A stretch of 64,000 bases of DNA from Pristionchus mayeri (Eukaryota > Nematoda > Chromadorea > Rhabditida > Neodiplogasteridae), in the NCBI GenBank assembly GCA_036245805.1, contig BTRK01000004.1, forward strand, positions 26,364,619 through 26,428,618. The letters run 5' to 3'. Made by a program: the position numbers and the translations under genes. Position 1 is the first letter of the stretch; each line of letters begins with the position of its first letter. Shown here piece after piece: positions 1-10,900 of this stretch. A model generated the notes under the pieces. The model had not been told where the DNA came from, did not search any database, and saw nothing but the letters and a program-made list of their open reading frames with translations.

Positions 1-81
1 TCCTCGTCTGTCTTCCTTTCTTATCTTCCTTCTCACTCATAGATGCATCCGAACTATTCCGATATGAGACTCCGTCCGCGA
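1..81 (-). CDS. Possible further 3' exon of the PTEN/daf-18 gene, cut by the window edge
   Basis: On the minus strand an acceptor-like GATTTAG is followed by an open frame rich in Ser, Lys, Glu and Arg (it includes SSDASMSEKEDKKGRQTR) that runs off the left edge. The daf-18 gene on this strand has no visible stop codon before this point, and the C. elegans protein has a long low-complexity C-terminus, so this could be one of its last exons. The phase does not follow directly from the last exon I could place (ending at 7903), so at least one exon would be missing. It could equally be chance. Confidence 0.22.
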
Positions 82-209
82 CTAAATCACATGTATAACA
101 TCAAATATCGAAGAGATCGAATGATTAGATTGCGTAATACTAGCACGAAATCTCCTGATTTCGGTATGTCGTTTAAAATGATTTCTTAGGTATACAATTT
201 TCGGACTCA

Positions 210-300
210 TGATGACAGTTATTGATTTTTTCCCTATTGTCTTTTGATTTATATTCGAATTTCACTGTTATTATTTTTTTCATTTAATACATTATTTTTT
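210..300. repeat. Dispersed AT-rich repeat, inverted copy at 7420-7500
   Basis: The stretch containing ATGACAGTTATTGATTTTT and the following AT-rich run recurs in reverse complement at about 7420-7500. No coding potential is visible. The rest of 82-667 holds no gene that I can support. Confidence 0.5.
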
Positions 301-667
301 ATTATATTTTTATCAGAGGAAATCGGTGACAAGACATTTCGAAAAAACGAATTCGAATATTGACGCTTCCAACAAATGAATTGTTCGAAACGTCCTAGTC
401 CGAACAATCATTATTCGACTTCGTTTGTTTGAAATGTATTATCACCAGGAATCGCGAGAGAATCGACTACTCAGCGGCAGTGAAATTCAAAATTCACCTA
501 TCTCGCCAATATTTTGGCAAAAAGAATTTCAAATGATGCTCTTTCAAACTGCGTCGTAAGAATTGTCGTCATCATCGAGATTCAGAAGGCCAAACTTAGC
601 AATATCACAATCGGTGAAATCGCGCTCACTTAAATGATCATAACTTTGTTTGAAATTGAAATAGAAG

Positions 668-1060
668 TAGGGACAGCAACGGGAATTTTTGAGTACGGAA
701 TATTGGTTGCCTCCTTCCGACGCTTTTGCTTTCAAACTACCGTACTTTTCAAGCCAAATTCTTTCAATATTTTAAAACATTTTTTAAAAATATTTAATGC
801 GATTTTTAAACTATTTTATTGATTGGAATGAATTTAAACACATGATGAAAGAACACTAAACATGAGAAGACAGGACATTGCAGAACTGGAGAAGCACAAA
901 GCGATCGAAAATATACGTGTTTTCAGAACTAAGTGTTGAAGCTTCATTTCTTCAGTTTAAGCAGATCATCAATCACAAAAAATTGTTTTCACAATAAAAA
1001 TAAATATAAATATAAGATATTAGAGAATGAGGCCGTCAAAGTTGAGCGTATTCTCCTGGC
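668..1060 (+). mobile_element. Partial hAT-like element, TAGGGACGGC family
   Basis: It starts with TAGGGACAGCA and matches the first ~390 bp of the copies at 22405 and 24633. The shared part reads GAGTACGGAATATTGGTTGCC and later ACTACCGTACTTTTCAAGCC. It ends abruptly near 1060, where a mariner fragment begins, so the 3' part is missing. It carries no transposase. Confidence 0.7.
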
Positions 1061-1065
1061 ATGGC

Positions 1066-1330
1066 CCCGTCTGATTACTGGCTTTTCGCAGACATGACCT
1101 ATGTTCTTAGATATAGGTCGTTCAATTACGGTGGAAGTCTCGAGTATGCTCTCAAGCAGTACTTTGATTCGCGCCCAGGCGGGTTCTAAAGGGAGGGGAT
1201 CCATACATTGCAGGTACGTTGGGCACATATTGTCAATAATGAGGACAAGTATAATTGAACGTATGTTTTTCCCTTCCCCAAGAAATAAAGGTTTGAATAA
1301 TACACAAAGACTTTCCGACCAACCTAATAG
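1066..1330 (+). pseudogene. Mariner transposase C-terminal fragment with right end
   Basis: Homologous to the last ~260 bp of the mariner at 47949-49201, including the terminus GACTTTCCGACCAACCTAAT. The plus strand still reads like the C-terminal tail of a mariner transposase: SDYWLF, then YFDSRPGGF, then a stop, then GIHTLQVRWAHIV. Stops interrupt the frame and the 5' part of the element is absent. Confidence 0.72.
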
Positions 1331-1990
1331 TAAGGTGCCCACAAAATGTTATAGACAGTGAAACTTCCAAAAGTCTAATTTGCTGCAATCGGCTTGTCAG
1401 ATACATCCAAAATCGTCCAAAACAACATTTCAAGTTGTTCCCCCAGTAGTTATAATGATTGGTCAAAAACTACGGTATGACCTTAAATTCAAAAATCGAT
1501 ATTTTGACCATTTCCAACTTATGGTATGGGTCCTATTGCACCAAATGCGTTCCAAATAATGTAGAAACATTTCTTGGAACGTCTCACAAAAAGAGGGCAC
1601 CGATAAATACGATATTTCATCTCAGGAATTCAGGCTTTACGGATCAGTGGCTGCTGCAGCCCGCTTCAGATTTTTGATTCTATCCCGATCTGCGGCTGCA
1701 GCAGTTTGCTGCATAGATTCGAAACTTAGTCTTTCAAGATTCTGAAAATGGCTTTAAATTTCTTCGAGCTGGCTGAAATGCAGCCTGTAGGCATCAATTA
1801 TAACCTACTTTGACTACTCGGACTAATTTTGAAGCAGGTCAACCGAATCGTTCTGAGCAGTTTTTCTAAAGTAACTCTTAAGAGACCCTCCACGAGAGAA
1901 CGTAACAGGCCCTCGGATGGCTAAAAATTCGATAATTCCCGTACTTTGTTTCTGAAGTCTAGTCCCCTAGTACTGATTGACGGCCGCAAT

Positions 1991-3635
1991 CAGTGGTGGA
2001 AAAGTAGGTAAAACGCGACCTAACATGCCCAGATTTTTGGGGTTGGAGTGGGAAACATGCCCATACCAGGCCGACTCGAAAGAGCAGTGCAAGCGAGAGG
2101 AGTATGGACTTGGTAAAGAAAAAGTATACGATGGAATGGGAAAATAAACCACTCGAGAGTGCACGCTATGGCACACCACGAATATTTAACTTGATTTTAT
2201 CGCATAGGTAATCCTTTGGGCATGTTTTATGAAGCTCCCCATTAATATTTTTAAAATCGCAAGACAGGAAAATGAAGCCTGAACATTCCGGATTGTGATA
2301 TAACTAATAAAGTAAATTATAAACATGACCTTTACCTTTAAAAACATGACCTTAAAAGGTGAAGTCACAAGTACGTCGTGCACACGTCGTGTTTTTTGCA
2401 ATAATTGATGATGTGATTGAATGAGTGGATAAAAATTGCTCAAAAGATGTTTTTAATGTGTTTTTGAACACGCTTTTTCTAAAGAATACAATAACACAAG
2501 TGAGAGTAAAAGATGTGCTCTCTACCTCAATGCGTGTAACTAGCGGCGTCCCACAGGGCTCAGTCCTAGGCCCCTTGCTCTTCCTTATTTACACCTCAGA
2601 AATCCCTACTTTAGTACAAAATCATGGAGTCGTTGCAAGAATGTATGCCGATGACATAAAAATATATCGGTCCTTTCGGAAGGGGAATTCACCCGCCCCT
2701 CTACAAGCTGCGATTGACACTATTGTAAATTGGTCTGAAGTGTGGCAACTCCCTCTTGCTGCGCATAAGTGTAACTCATTGCACTTAGGCAGAGCAAATA
2801 GGAAGCGAACATATACTATAGGAACCATAAATCTGGAACAAAAAGAAAAAGTGAAAGACCTCGGCTTTGTTGTCCAGAAAAATCTCTCCTTTTCCGATCA
2901 TTGCTCTACAATATCCATCAAAGAAAAAACTACTTGTCACACTATCCTCAGAGCCTTACGAACCAAAAATATAGAAGTACTCGTCAAAACGTACTCAATG
3001 TACATTAGACCGATTTTAGAAAGCGCTTCCTCCGTCTTCAACCCTTACCAAAACAAGGATAAAAAGGAACTCGAAAAGGCACAAAACTATTTCACACGAC
3101 GTTTATTTATGCGCTGTTTTGATCATACTTGGGAAAACATGCCCACCGCTTTCGATCGCAATAAAAAACTAGGCATTGAGTCCCTAGAGAAACGTAGAAT
3201 AGCGATTGATAAGAGAGTAGCCAAAAATCTCATTCGAGGCAAATATAGTATTTCCAACCGAAAACCACATTATTTCAAAATTTACTACACTCGAAACGGA
3301 ATGAACTTCAATAATCCTGGATCGAACCACAACTACAGACACAATAGCTTCTTTCCAAGAGCGGCAAGGCTTTTAGTATATTCTGAGAATCAAACCAGTT
3401 CCCCTGAGTAGATCCCCCTGGCCCTATCGTCCCATTCACCTGTCATTTTAATCGTATTTAACGTATGATCCATTTTCATATTTCTCCAAGTTATTTCAGA
3501 ATGAAATAGCATAAATATATATAACATGGCATAATGTTTTTTTTAAACTTGCCAAAAACATGCCCATTTTTTTGCCAAAATGACCCAAACATGCAAAGAT
3601 TTTACGATTTTCCCTACCTACCTTTTCCACCACTG
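1991..3635 (+). mobile_element. hAT-like element, CAGTGGTGG family, 8-bp TSD GCCGCAAT
   Basis: Terminal inverted repeats start CAGTGGTGGAAAAG and end CTTTTCCACCACTG. The flanks 1983-1990 and 3636-3643 are both GCCGCAAT. The matching uninterrupted sequence in the other palindrome arm (near 4545) has this octamer once. Eight-base duplications and CAGTGG-type ends are hallmarks of the hAT superfamily. No transposase is present. The interior carries a truncated LINE, removal of which makes the element collinear with parts of the 12115-14933 copy. Confidence 0.85.
2497..3520 (+). pseudogene. 5'-truncated non-LTR retrotransposon (RT domain) inside the hAT-like element
   Basis: An open frame from about 2500 to the stop at 3411 encodes the C-terminal half of a CR1/jockey-type reverse transcriptase. 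It has the block SGVPQGSVLGPLLF, the catalytic YADD (about 2644-2655) and the downstream LINE C-terminal region (DLGFVV..., YIRPILESASSVFNP). The frame can be read upstream to an ATG at 2425, but that part is hAT sequence, so it is not a true N-terminus. Both flanks read ATAACA (2491-2496 and 3521-3526), and the copy at 14830 has this site once. The endonuclease and the first RT blocks are missing, as expected of 5' truncation. Confidence 0.85.
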
Positions 3636-4659
3636 GCCGCAATAACTAAGGCTGTGGGTCGATTTTGGAAAAGTTTCGGGCACTCCCCTATTTTGGGGTC
3701 GAAAAATTGACTTTCTCAGAATTTCATAAAACATAGATTTTCTGGTGTATTTTGACGCGTAGAAACCGAATTTCAAAATTAGTTAGCGAAAAAATGTGAA
3801 AGAAAAAAGTTAGAAGGAGAAAACCGAAAATTTCGAATTTTCATATGCGAACTTCCCAAATCTTGATATAAAGGAGATACGTACGAAAAATCGATAATTG
3901 TAGACGAAATTGTGAAATTTGTAGGATATTAGAACGTCGACAACTTCAAATTGCCATTGAAATTGCTGAAAATAGTAACAATAACATACAATATTACTCA
4001 TAGTTTATAATACGACTTATTAAAGAGGCGATATGCATTCAAAACAATTATCCAAACTCTGTGCAATGAGGTGAAAATCGCGAATTTCGACAACTTGAGT
4101 TTTTGAGGAGGGTAATGAATCTAGAATCGTCAAAACGGATTTTTGTGAATGATTTAGCCATTGCAGCGAGTTTTCTATCAGTTGGGCTAACTTCAGCCTC
4201 GAAAAAGTCGTGATATGTTCATTTTTAAAATTCTGAAAAAAATTGTGAAACTTCCACGTCACCTCAAGATTCCGAAAATGTCAACGACCCAAATTCATAT
4301 TTTTCTAAAATTAGTTATGACACTTTATATGCACTTTCGGATCGAAATTTTCGGTTTTCTCCTTCTAACTTTTTTCTTTCACATTTTTTCGCTAACTAAT
4401 TTTGAAATTCGGTTTCTACGCGTCAAAATACACCAGAAAATCTATGTTTTATGAAATTCTGAGAAAGTCAATTTTTCGACCCCAAAATAGGGGAGTGCCC
4501 GAAACTTTTCCAAAATCGACCCACAGCCTTAGTTATTGCGGCCGTCAATCAGTACTAGGGGACTAGACTTCAGAAACAAAGTACGGGAATTATCGAATTT
4601 TTAGCCATCCGAGAGCCCCTTCACAGTTGTTACGTTCTCTCGTGGAGGGTCTCTTAAGT

Positions 4660-4895
4660 TTTTAGTTCGAAACATAGACAGACCAAACTTTTGCATCATT
4701 TAGAGAATTTAATTCTGCATCTCCATGATTTTTTTTCAGATTTTTACCATTCGGTCCTCGTACTTTTTCAAGCGAAAAACAGTGAAAATGCGCCCGAGGC
4801 GCATGGCCGGGAATAAAAAAAGCGAAATTATGCAAAATTATTAAATTCTCTAAATGATGCAAACGTTTGGTCTGTGTATGTTTCGAACTAAACAA
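4660..4895. mobile_element. Palindromic MITE in the right arm of the fold-back element
   Basis: TTAGTTCGAAACATAGACAG at the left pairs with its reverse complement at the right (CTGTGTATGTTTCGAACTAA). The GCATCATTTAGAGAATTTA segment also pairs across the centre. The equivalent position in the left arm of the host element (near 1870) lacks it, so it is a later insertion. No coding capacity is visible. Confidence 0.7.
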
Positions 4896-5124
4896 CTTTA
4901 GAGCAGAAAAACTATTCAGAACGATTCGGTTGACCTACTTCAAAATTAGTTCGAATAGTCAAAGTAGGTCATGATGCCTACAGGCCAAATTTCAGCCAGC
5001 TCGAAGAAATTTGAAGCCATTTTCAGAGCCTCGAAAGACTAAGCTTCGAATCTATGCATGAAACTGCTTCAGCCGCAGATCGGGATAGGCTGTAGATCGA
5101 CCCGGAATCGGATTCCGAACCATA

Positions 5125-6412
5125 CAGGGTGCGCCAAAAGTATGGGGACAAAGTTTGAACTTGAATATTTCATCACACCTGGCAACACGTTAATACATAT
5201 TATAACACGTTTTGGCATAACATATGAGCTGTTCAAAGCGCACTTCAAATAGTTTCCCCTAGTCATGGTTCGACCTCACCAGTTGCGGCAATCAATTATT
5301 GACCTGTGCACCCTCGGAGAGACCCCAGCTGCAATCTCGAAGAAACTCCAAGTTAGCCGTCAGACGGTTCACAAGACTATCCGTCGCTTCAAGGATCTTG
5401 GCACGAATAAGGACCGTCCCAGAAAAGGAAGACCTCCCTCCGCTGTTACTCAGAAGAACAAGGAAATCATACAGATGCGAATCGCGCGGAACCCCTTGCG
5501 ATCCATGAGAAAGATGGCTCGTGAGCTCGGCATCGGAGAGCAGTCCGTGCGAAGGATCGTCCATTCTGGACTCGTGTCCCGCCCTTACAAAATGCGCAAA
5601 GGTCATGGTCTGACTGGACTTCAATGAGAAGAGACTGAAGAGATGCAAGAAGCTCCTAGGCAGGATCGCACATGGCGAACATCTCACTACCGTCTACTCT
5701 GATGAGAAAGTTTTCACGGTGGAAGCAGTCTACAATTGCCAGAATACGAGGATCATTGCTCACTCCAGACAGCACGCCAATGCCCTCGGAAGAACTGTTT
5801 CGCGTGTTTCCCACCCGCAATCAGTGATGGTTTGGGCATGGGTCTGCGCCACTGGCAAGACTCCTCTTGTTTTCGTCAAGCCCGGTGTGAAGGTGAACAC
5901 GAACTACTACATCAAGGAGATCCTGGAGAAGAACCTTCTCTCCTGGTCCCGCTCCCACTTCAAAGGGCGCCACTGGACCTTCCAGCAAGATTCTGCTCCC
6001 GCTCATTCCGCAAAACTGACCCAGAACTGGTGCACCACCCATCTGTCCGACTTTATTCCTTCCAATGAATGGCCCTCGAACAGCCCGGACCTTTCTCCCC
6101 TGGACTTCAGCGTGTGGTCGGTACTGGAGAGGGATGCCTGCTCTGTTCGCCACCCGAGTTTGGATAGCCTCAAGAAGTCTCTTCAGAAGGCATGGGATAA
6201 AATCGTTGCCCACTACCTGCGATCCGTCATCGAGTCAGTTCCCTCTCGTCTCAAGGCCGACATCAAGGCCAACGGAGGTCAGATCGAGTAAACTCTTGTT
6301 GTTATGTTCCTACTGTCACCGATAAATGTTATGTATCGTTTCAAAAATATTCGATGATATTGAAGAATAATACTTGGTTAAATCCGTGTCCCCATACTTT
6401 TGGCGCACCCTG
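5125..6412 (+). mobile_element. Tc1/mariner element with intact ends, TA target duplication
   Basis: Perfect terminal inverted repeats begin CAGGGTGCGCCAAAAGTATG and close with the reverse complement. They are flanked by TA at 5123-5124 and 6413-6414. The length of 1288 bp is typical of the superfamily. It encloses a full-length transposase frame with one frameshift. It lies just beyond the fold-back element that ends near 5090. Confidence 0.93.
5265..6291 (+). pseudogene. Tc1/mariner-like transposase (DD37D type), single frameshift
   Basis: The first frame runs from ATG 5265 to a stop at 5625-5627. It contains a paired helix-turn-helix DNA-binding region (ISKKLQVSRQTVHKTIRRF) and a basic GRPP linker. 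The second frame, readable from 5620 to the stop at 6289-6291, carries the catalytic domain: VYSDEK (first Asp), FQQDSAPAH (second Asp) and SPDLSPLDFSVW (third Asp). By my count 37 residues separate the second and third catalytic Asp, matching the maT/DD37D group known from C. elegans and insects. The two frames meet within about 5613-5627, so one small indel separates this copy from an uninterrupted frame. The catalytic triad and the termini look intact, so the copy is young. Confidence 0.9.
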
Positions 6413-6499
6413 TAGATTACCTCAAGAACTGTCAAAACCTCAAAATCTACTTTTTCGATTGTACCACGATAGGGGCGTTTTGTCCCGATTCTCTCGTGA

Positions 6500-6845
6500 G
6501 AGGCGTGATATATATGCCAATTACGATATCAATTATTCCGAAAACAGCCGCAAAATATTGCAAAAATCTCTTCGGTCGGTTACGCATTCGGTAGTTTACG
6601 GTATATCATTTCTTCAACAGGGTATTCCGCGCAAGAGTAATATATCGGCCGAATAAAATTTGGAATCGCAAAACTTAGAATAAATTATAGAGAAATTGAT
6701 AGTGCAGATTTCGGTAACAATATTCCAAAAAATCTAATTTCGCTGAGGATAGACCATAACAACTAAAACCCGCCGTTAGTGGTGTGATATCGCATTCGGT
6801 TCGCTGGGTCATGACTGTTCATCGAGTCAATTATTTAAAAATCTA
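6500..6845 (-). repeat. Inverted copy of the gar1 upstream region
   Basis: The segment around ATATATGCCAATTACGATATC, CAGCCGCAAAATATTGC and AACTAAAACCCGCCGTTAG is the reverse complement of about 26370-26720, immediately upstream of gar1. Identity is high by eye. It has no open frame of note. Whether it is a repeat that lies at the gar1 promoter, or a captured piece of that promoter, cannot be told from two copies. Confidence 0.7.
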
Positions 6846-6859
6846 TAGACATAAATAAA

Positions 6860-7400
6860 GCGCAGTGCCTGTGTTCGTGTATGTCCGGATAGCGAAACGA
6901 TTACGAAACGCGGAGGCACGTTCATCAACATTGGAAAACCTTTTCCGCCAAATGTTTCTCGAACGGAAATTGTTCAAACGTGTTGAAATTGAACCTGATC
7001 AGGAAATTGCGGGTTGTTTAAGCATAAAATTTGACAGTACTCGTTCCTCTCCTCTGCGCCTTTTGCTAAATTTCAGTTCGCAATTCACTGCTAAGTAGAG
7101 AATTGAAATCAAATGGGCGGAGTTAGACGGTCCGATTTGGCGAATGTCGACAGGCAAGGAACGGTGTGGAAGGATAGAAATCGCGCGCCAACAAGTTCCG
7201 AAACGAGTGATTGCGAAACCTAGATACTAATCTAGCACGGGAGCCCCAGCCGCAGGCGGTGCACAACAGGGCTAGTTCAAATATAATTTATTACTATATA
7301 AAGAAATGTCGTAGAAATATCGAACGTCTGTATGTCCGTCTATCTGTCGCGCTTTTTTTTTCAAATCGCTCTAATCACAAAATATTAATTGTTTAGTGAA
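6860..7400. repeat. Interspersed repeat related to 53490-53750
   Basis: It shares, in opposite orientation, the blocks GCGAAACGATTACGAAA, CAACAAGTT...GAAACGAGTGATTGCG, a GC-rich block (CCAGCCGCAGGCGG) and TTTTTCAAATCGCTCTAAT with the 53.5-kb copy. Short ORFs within it are not conserved between the copies. The transposon class was not identified. 7500-7900 holds nothing I can name. Confidence 0.65.
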
Positions 7401-7902
7401 AATTTTATAAAAAATATAATGTAAAAATAATGTAATATAGAAAAAAATTAATGAAATTCGAATATAAATCAATGTCATAGGAAAAATCAATAACTGTCAT
7501 ATGTTCCATTGAGAGCTTGTATAGCTAAAAAGGGACTGAACTGCCAGAGGTGCCAAAATTTCGAACTTAGAAGGCAATTTTCGAGCCTGTGCTGAGAGCA
7601 CATTTTTTAAAAGCCTCTAGGCGGGCAACAGTGCTCTATCAAATGAGCTATAGCACGTTTCTCTACGAGGCTCGCGGACTACTCCCATAAAACCTGAACG
7701 CCACGAAACCGACAAAAATCAGATTCGGCCTGATGCACTTCGGCCTATATTGACGATTAGGATCGCCAAAAGTTGGATAATTTGAGTTTGACCGGATGTC
7801 GATACCCTACCCTCTCAGGAACCTTTCCGACTGTGAGAATTTCTCATTTCCCGGCAAAAATTGCCCCGGCGCTTCGTGGCGGACTAAGAAATTAACGTAC
7901 AC

Positions 7903-10900
7903 TTCTTCATAACGTTGCTGAATCGGGGAGTTCTCGATGTTTTCCTTGCGTCGAAGGAAGGCGCTCTACGTCCACTCAGACTACCGCTTCCCATCTGAAG
8001 TACACTGTGTATCTGGGTTGATTGATGATTGTTTCTCATTTCGACACTTCATAAGAATTTTAAGGGACTTTCATACTTCCGTACTAGGATCCGCCCTCCA
8101 ACCCCCTCTTCCCACGCCCACTTGTCGATTACCTAACCTTAAGCAGACAAACATAAGCCTAAGCAGTCTAAGCCGATCACTAATCAAGTAAACCCTGTAC
8201 ATAAGTGGGCGAAGCAAGACCCAAGCAATCTTATGATGAGGGAGGGGCGGAGAGGAGCCTAGTACCGAAGTAGGAAAGTGCCAAATTATTCCTCGAAATG
8301 CGGTTCTCGGTCCATCATTTCGAGGACGTTATGGAAATATAACGACGAGACGAAAGTGCAAAATAGTAAGGTTCCAGGAAAAAAATAGTGTCATCTCATC
8401 ACGGCGGGTTTCGATGAAGAAGCGTCTTTGATGTGCAGGGAAATTATGGTGCAGTTGAGAAAGAAAAAATTACGGTGTAGTGCATGGATAAACTGCCCTA
8501 CCCGCTACACCAAATCGTGTATAAAAGCCGGCTTTGACATGTTTTTGCTCATATTTCTCGTCTCAGATAGTTTGTACGTTAATGAATGTGTTCCAAAGGT
8601 GGGGAAATAGCATCAATGAATCGATAGGTAATACAGAAATAAATAATGAAGACCATTAATTAAGGAAATAACTCGTAAATCTGTTCAAACTTTTCAAGGC
8701 TCATTTTGGCATATTTATCGATTTTTTCGGGATAATTAATGATATTTCGGGAAATCCAGCATTCTGAACAACACTAAGACAATTATAAAATTATATTTAA
8801 ACGCCTTTCAAAGTATCGATCCATTCCCCACTGTCTGGCTACGCTCGTTAGCAGGCTCCCACACAGAACTCTTGAACACGCTATTTTTGAACGCCTCATT
8901 TCGGAAGCCGCCGTGCTCACCCTTGTGCCAATGATCGATACCTTAGGAGTGGAGGGAGGACTGGAGGGGAGAGATGCACTTCCACTCTTGGACTGCTCAT
9001 TCACTGAAGACCCTTCTGATATTGTCGTCCCTCCTAGAATAATTTCAAAAGAATGTAGATAATGCGATTGATTGGAGGTCATAGATGTGCAGGAATCGAG
9101 GCGGGGGGGGGGAGGGGGGGGTACCCAACATGATGGGTACCCCCCCCCCCCCTCGACGTATAGGGAGTCATGGTCAAAAATCGATCGGTAGGTCAAGACT
9201 AAGTACCATAACCAATCGATAGTACAGTACACCCTGATACCGTAACCCGCGAATATCGCAAACTAACTTTATTTTTAAAAAGTCCTGGCACCGTACCCAA
9301 TCGATTGTACAGTACCCAAGTCACTACCGTAACCCAGTTCCTTGGGTCAAACATTTTTCTAAAATTGTCAAACATTTTTCTAAAAATCCTAAGTCGATTA
9401 TAAAATTATTCTACAGTAACGAGATATATGGTAGGATAATTAAAAATAATTTTACTATCGATTTTTAAATTTTAGAAAAAAATAACTGGATCTGACCCAT
9501 GGAACTGGGTTACGGTAGTGACTTGGGTACTGTACAATCGATTGGGCACGGTGCCAGGACTTTTTAAAAATAAAGTTAGTTTTCGATATTCGCGGGTTAC
9601 GGTATCCATATACGGTATCAGGGTGTACTGTAATATCAATTGGTTATGGTACTTAGTCTTGACCTACCGATCGATTTTTGACCATGATCCCCTATACGTT
9701 GAGGGGGGGGGGGGGGGGGGGTACCCAACCCCCCTTCCCCCCCCCCCCCCCCATCGAGGCGTGCACACCTATGATGGAGGTACTGACTAGGGCGGCGAAA
9801 ATGGCTCATCGGGTCAACTTGTTTACCCGGGTCAGATTCAAGCCGTGCGGGTCAGAGGCCCTCTCTCGTTTATTGCCCCCTCTCTTGCGGGTGAGCCGTT
9901 TGAGTGCGGGTCAGATGCGGGTCAAGGTCTTTCTCTGCTCTCCGTGGGCATAGAGCTTAGCAATTAGTGCCAATTTGATCAGCTCGATGAGAGCTATCGA
10001 AAACATGTAAATTTGTGTGGATAATTTTGAATTTCAATTGCACACCGTCAGAATGGTAAAGAGAGCTATGGGGATGTCTCTCGTCTCCCTGGCGCTCTCT
10101 CGCTCTCCAATGCTCTCTCGCTTATCTTTTCTGAATTTTCGACTTGCACATTTTTGTTCGAATTGACAGGATTTCGATAGCTCTCGTCGAGCTGATTTCA
10201 ACGGTGTAGAGCACATCCGATTTCGCAAATTTAGTGCTGAGAAAATCATCGACCGTGTCTGACCCGCACGGGAAAATGACTCACCCGCACTCTCCTCTCT
10301 CTAAATCGGGTGAGCAGAGGAGAGAGGGGTTGTAAATAGAGAGTGCGTCGGGTACCCGCCAGAGGGAACAAATAAGTGCGGGTGAGTAAGAGCCATCCTC
10401 GCCGCCCTAGTACTGACCGGGTGGATAGGGGAATGCCTCGTCTCCATGAATGTACGCTCCTCCACAGAAAATCTGGCACGTGAACATGGTATTGAACCAA
10501 CAATGACCAATCTGAGAGACTCTTTGGATGTAATCGGGTGATTAAAGAGCACCTTGTTCTTAAGTGGCTTCACAGAGAGTATTTCTAGTCGTACATCTCC
10601 CTCGAGGAAGACTCGTTTGTCCTCGGGTACTTCCCATCCGTACGCCCTCCTACAAAACCACTTCTTCAATCTATGACGCGCTTCAAACGAGACAGTAATA
10701 AGTGATCTATAAATACTGACCTAGACAGGCAGTTTCCTGATCCACTCTTCTCATCATACGAATCTTCTCCTCTACTTACTCCTCTCTCCCACACTCTTTC
10801 TTCGTCTTCCCACTCTTCCTTCGATAGACATATTGGTTTCCCTTCGAAGACAGTCACATCTCCATTCACCACTCGAACTTCCAATCCCTTTTTCACAGGA

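Larger units (their letters stand above)
1680..5090. mobile_element. Fold-back (long inverted repeat) element, interrupted by a hAT-like insertion
   Basis: The left arm (1680-1990) is the reverse complement of about 4545-5090; both contain CCCGATCTGCGGCTG and the CTCTCGTGGAGGGTCTCTTAAG region. The inner arm 3636-3835 pairs with 4345-4545. The left arm is split by the 1991-3635 element and the right arm by a small palindromic MITE at 4660-4895. With those insertions removed, the arms are nearly continuous palindromes. No transposase is visible, so this is a non-autonomous fold-back element of unknown superfamily. Imperfect ends prevent a confident target-duplication call. Confidence 0.75.
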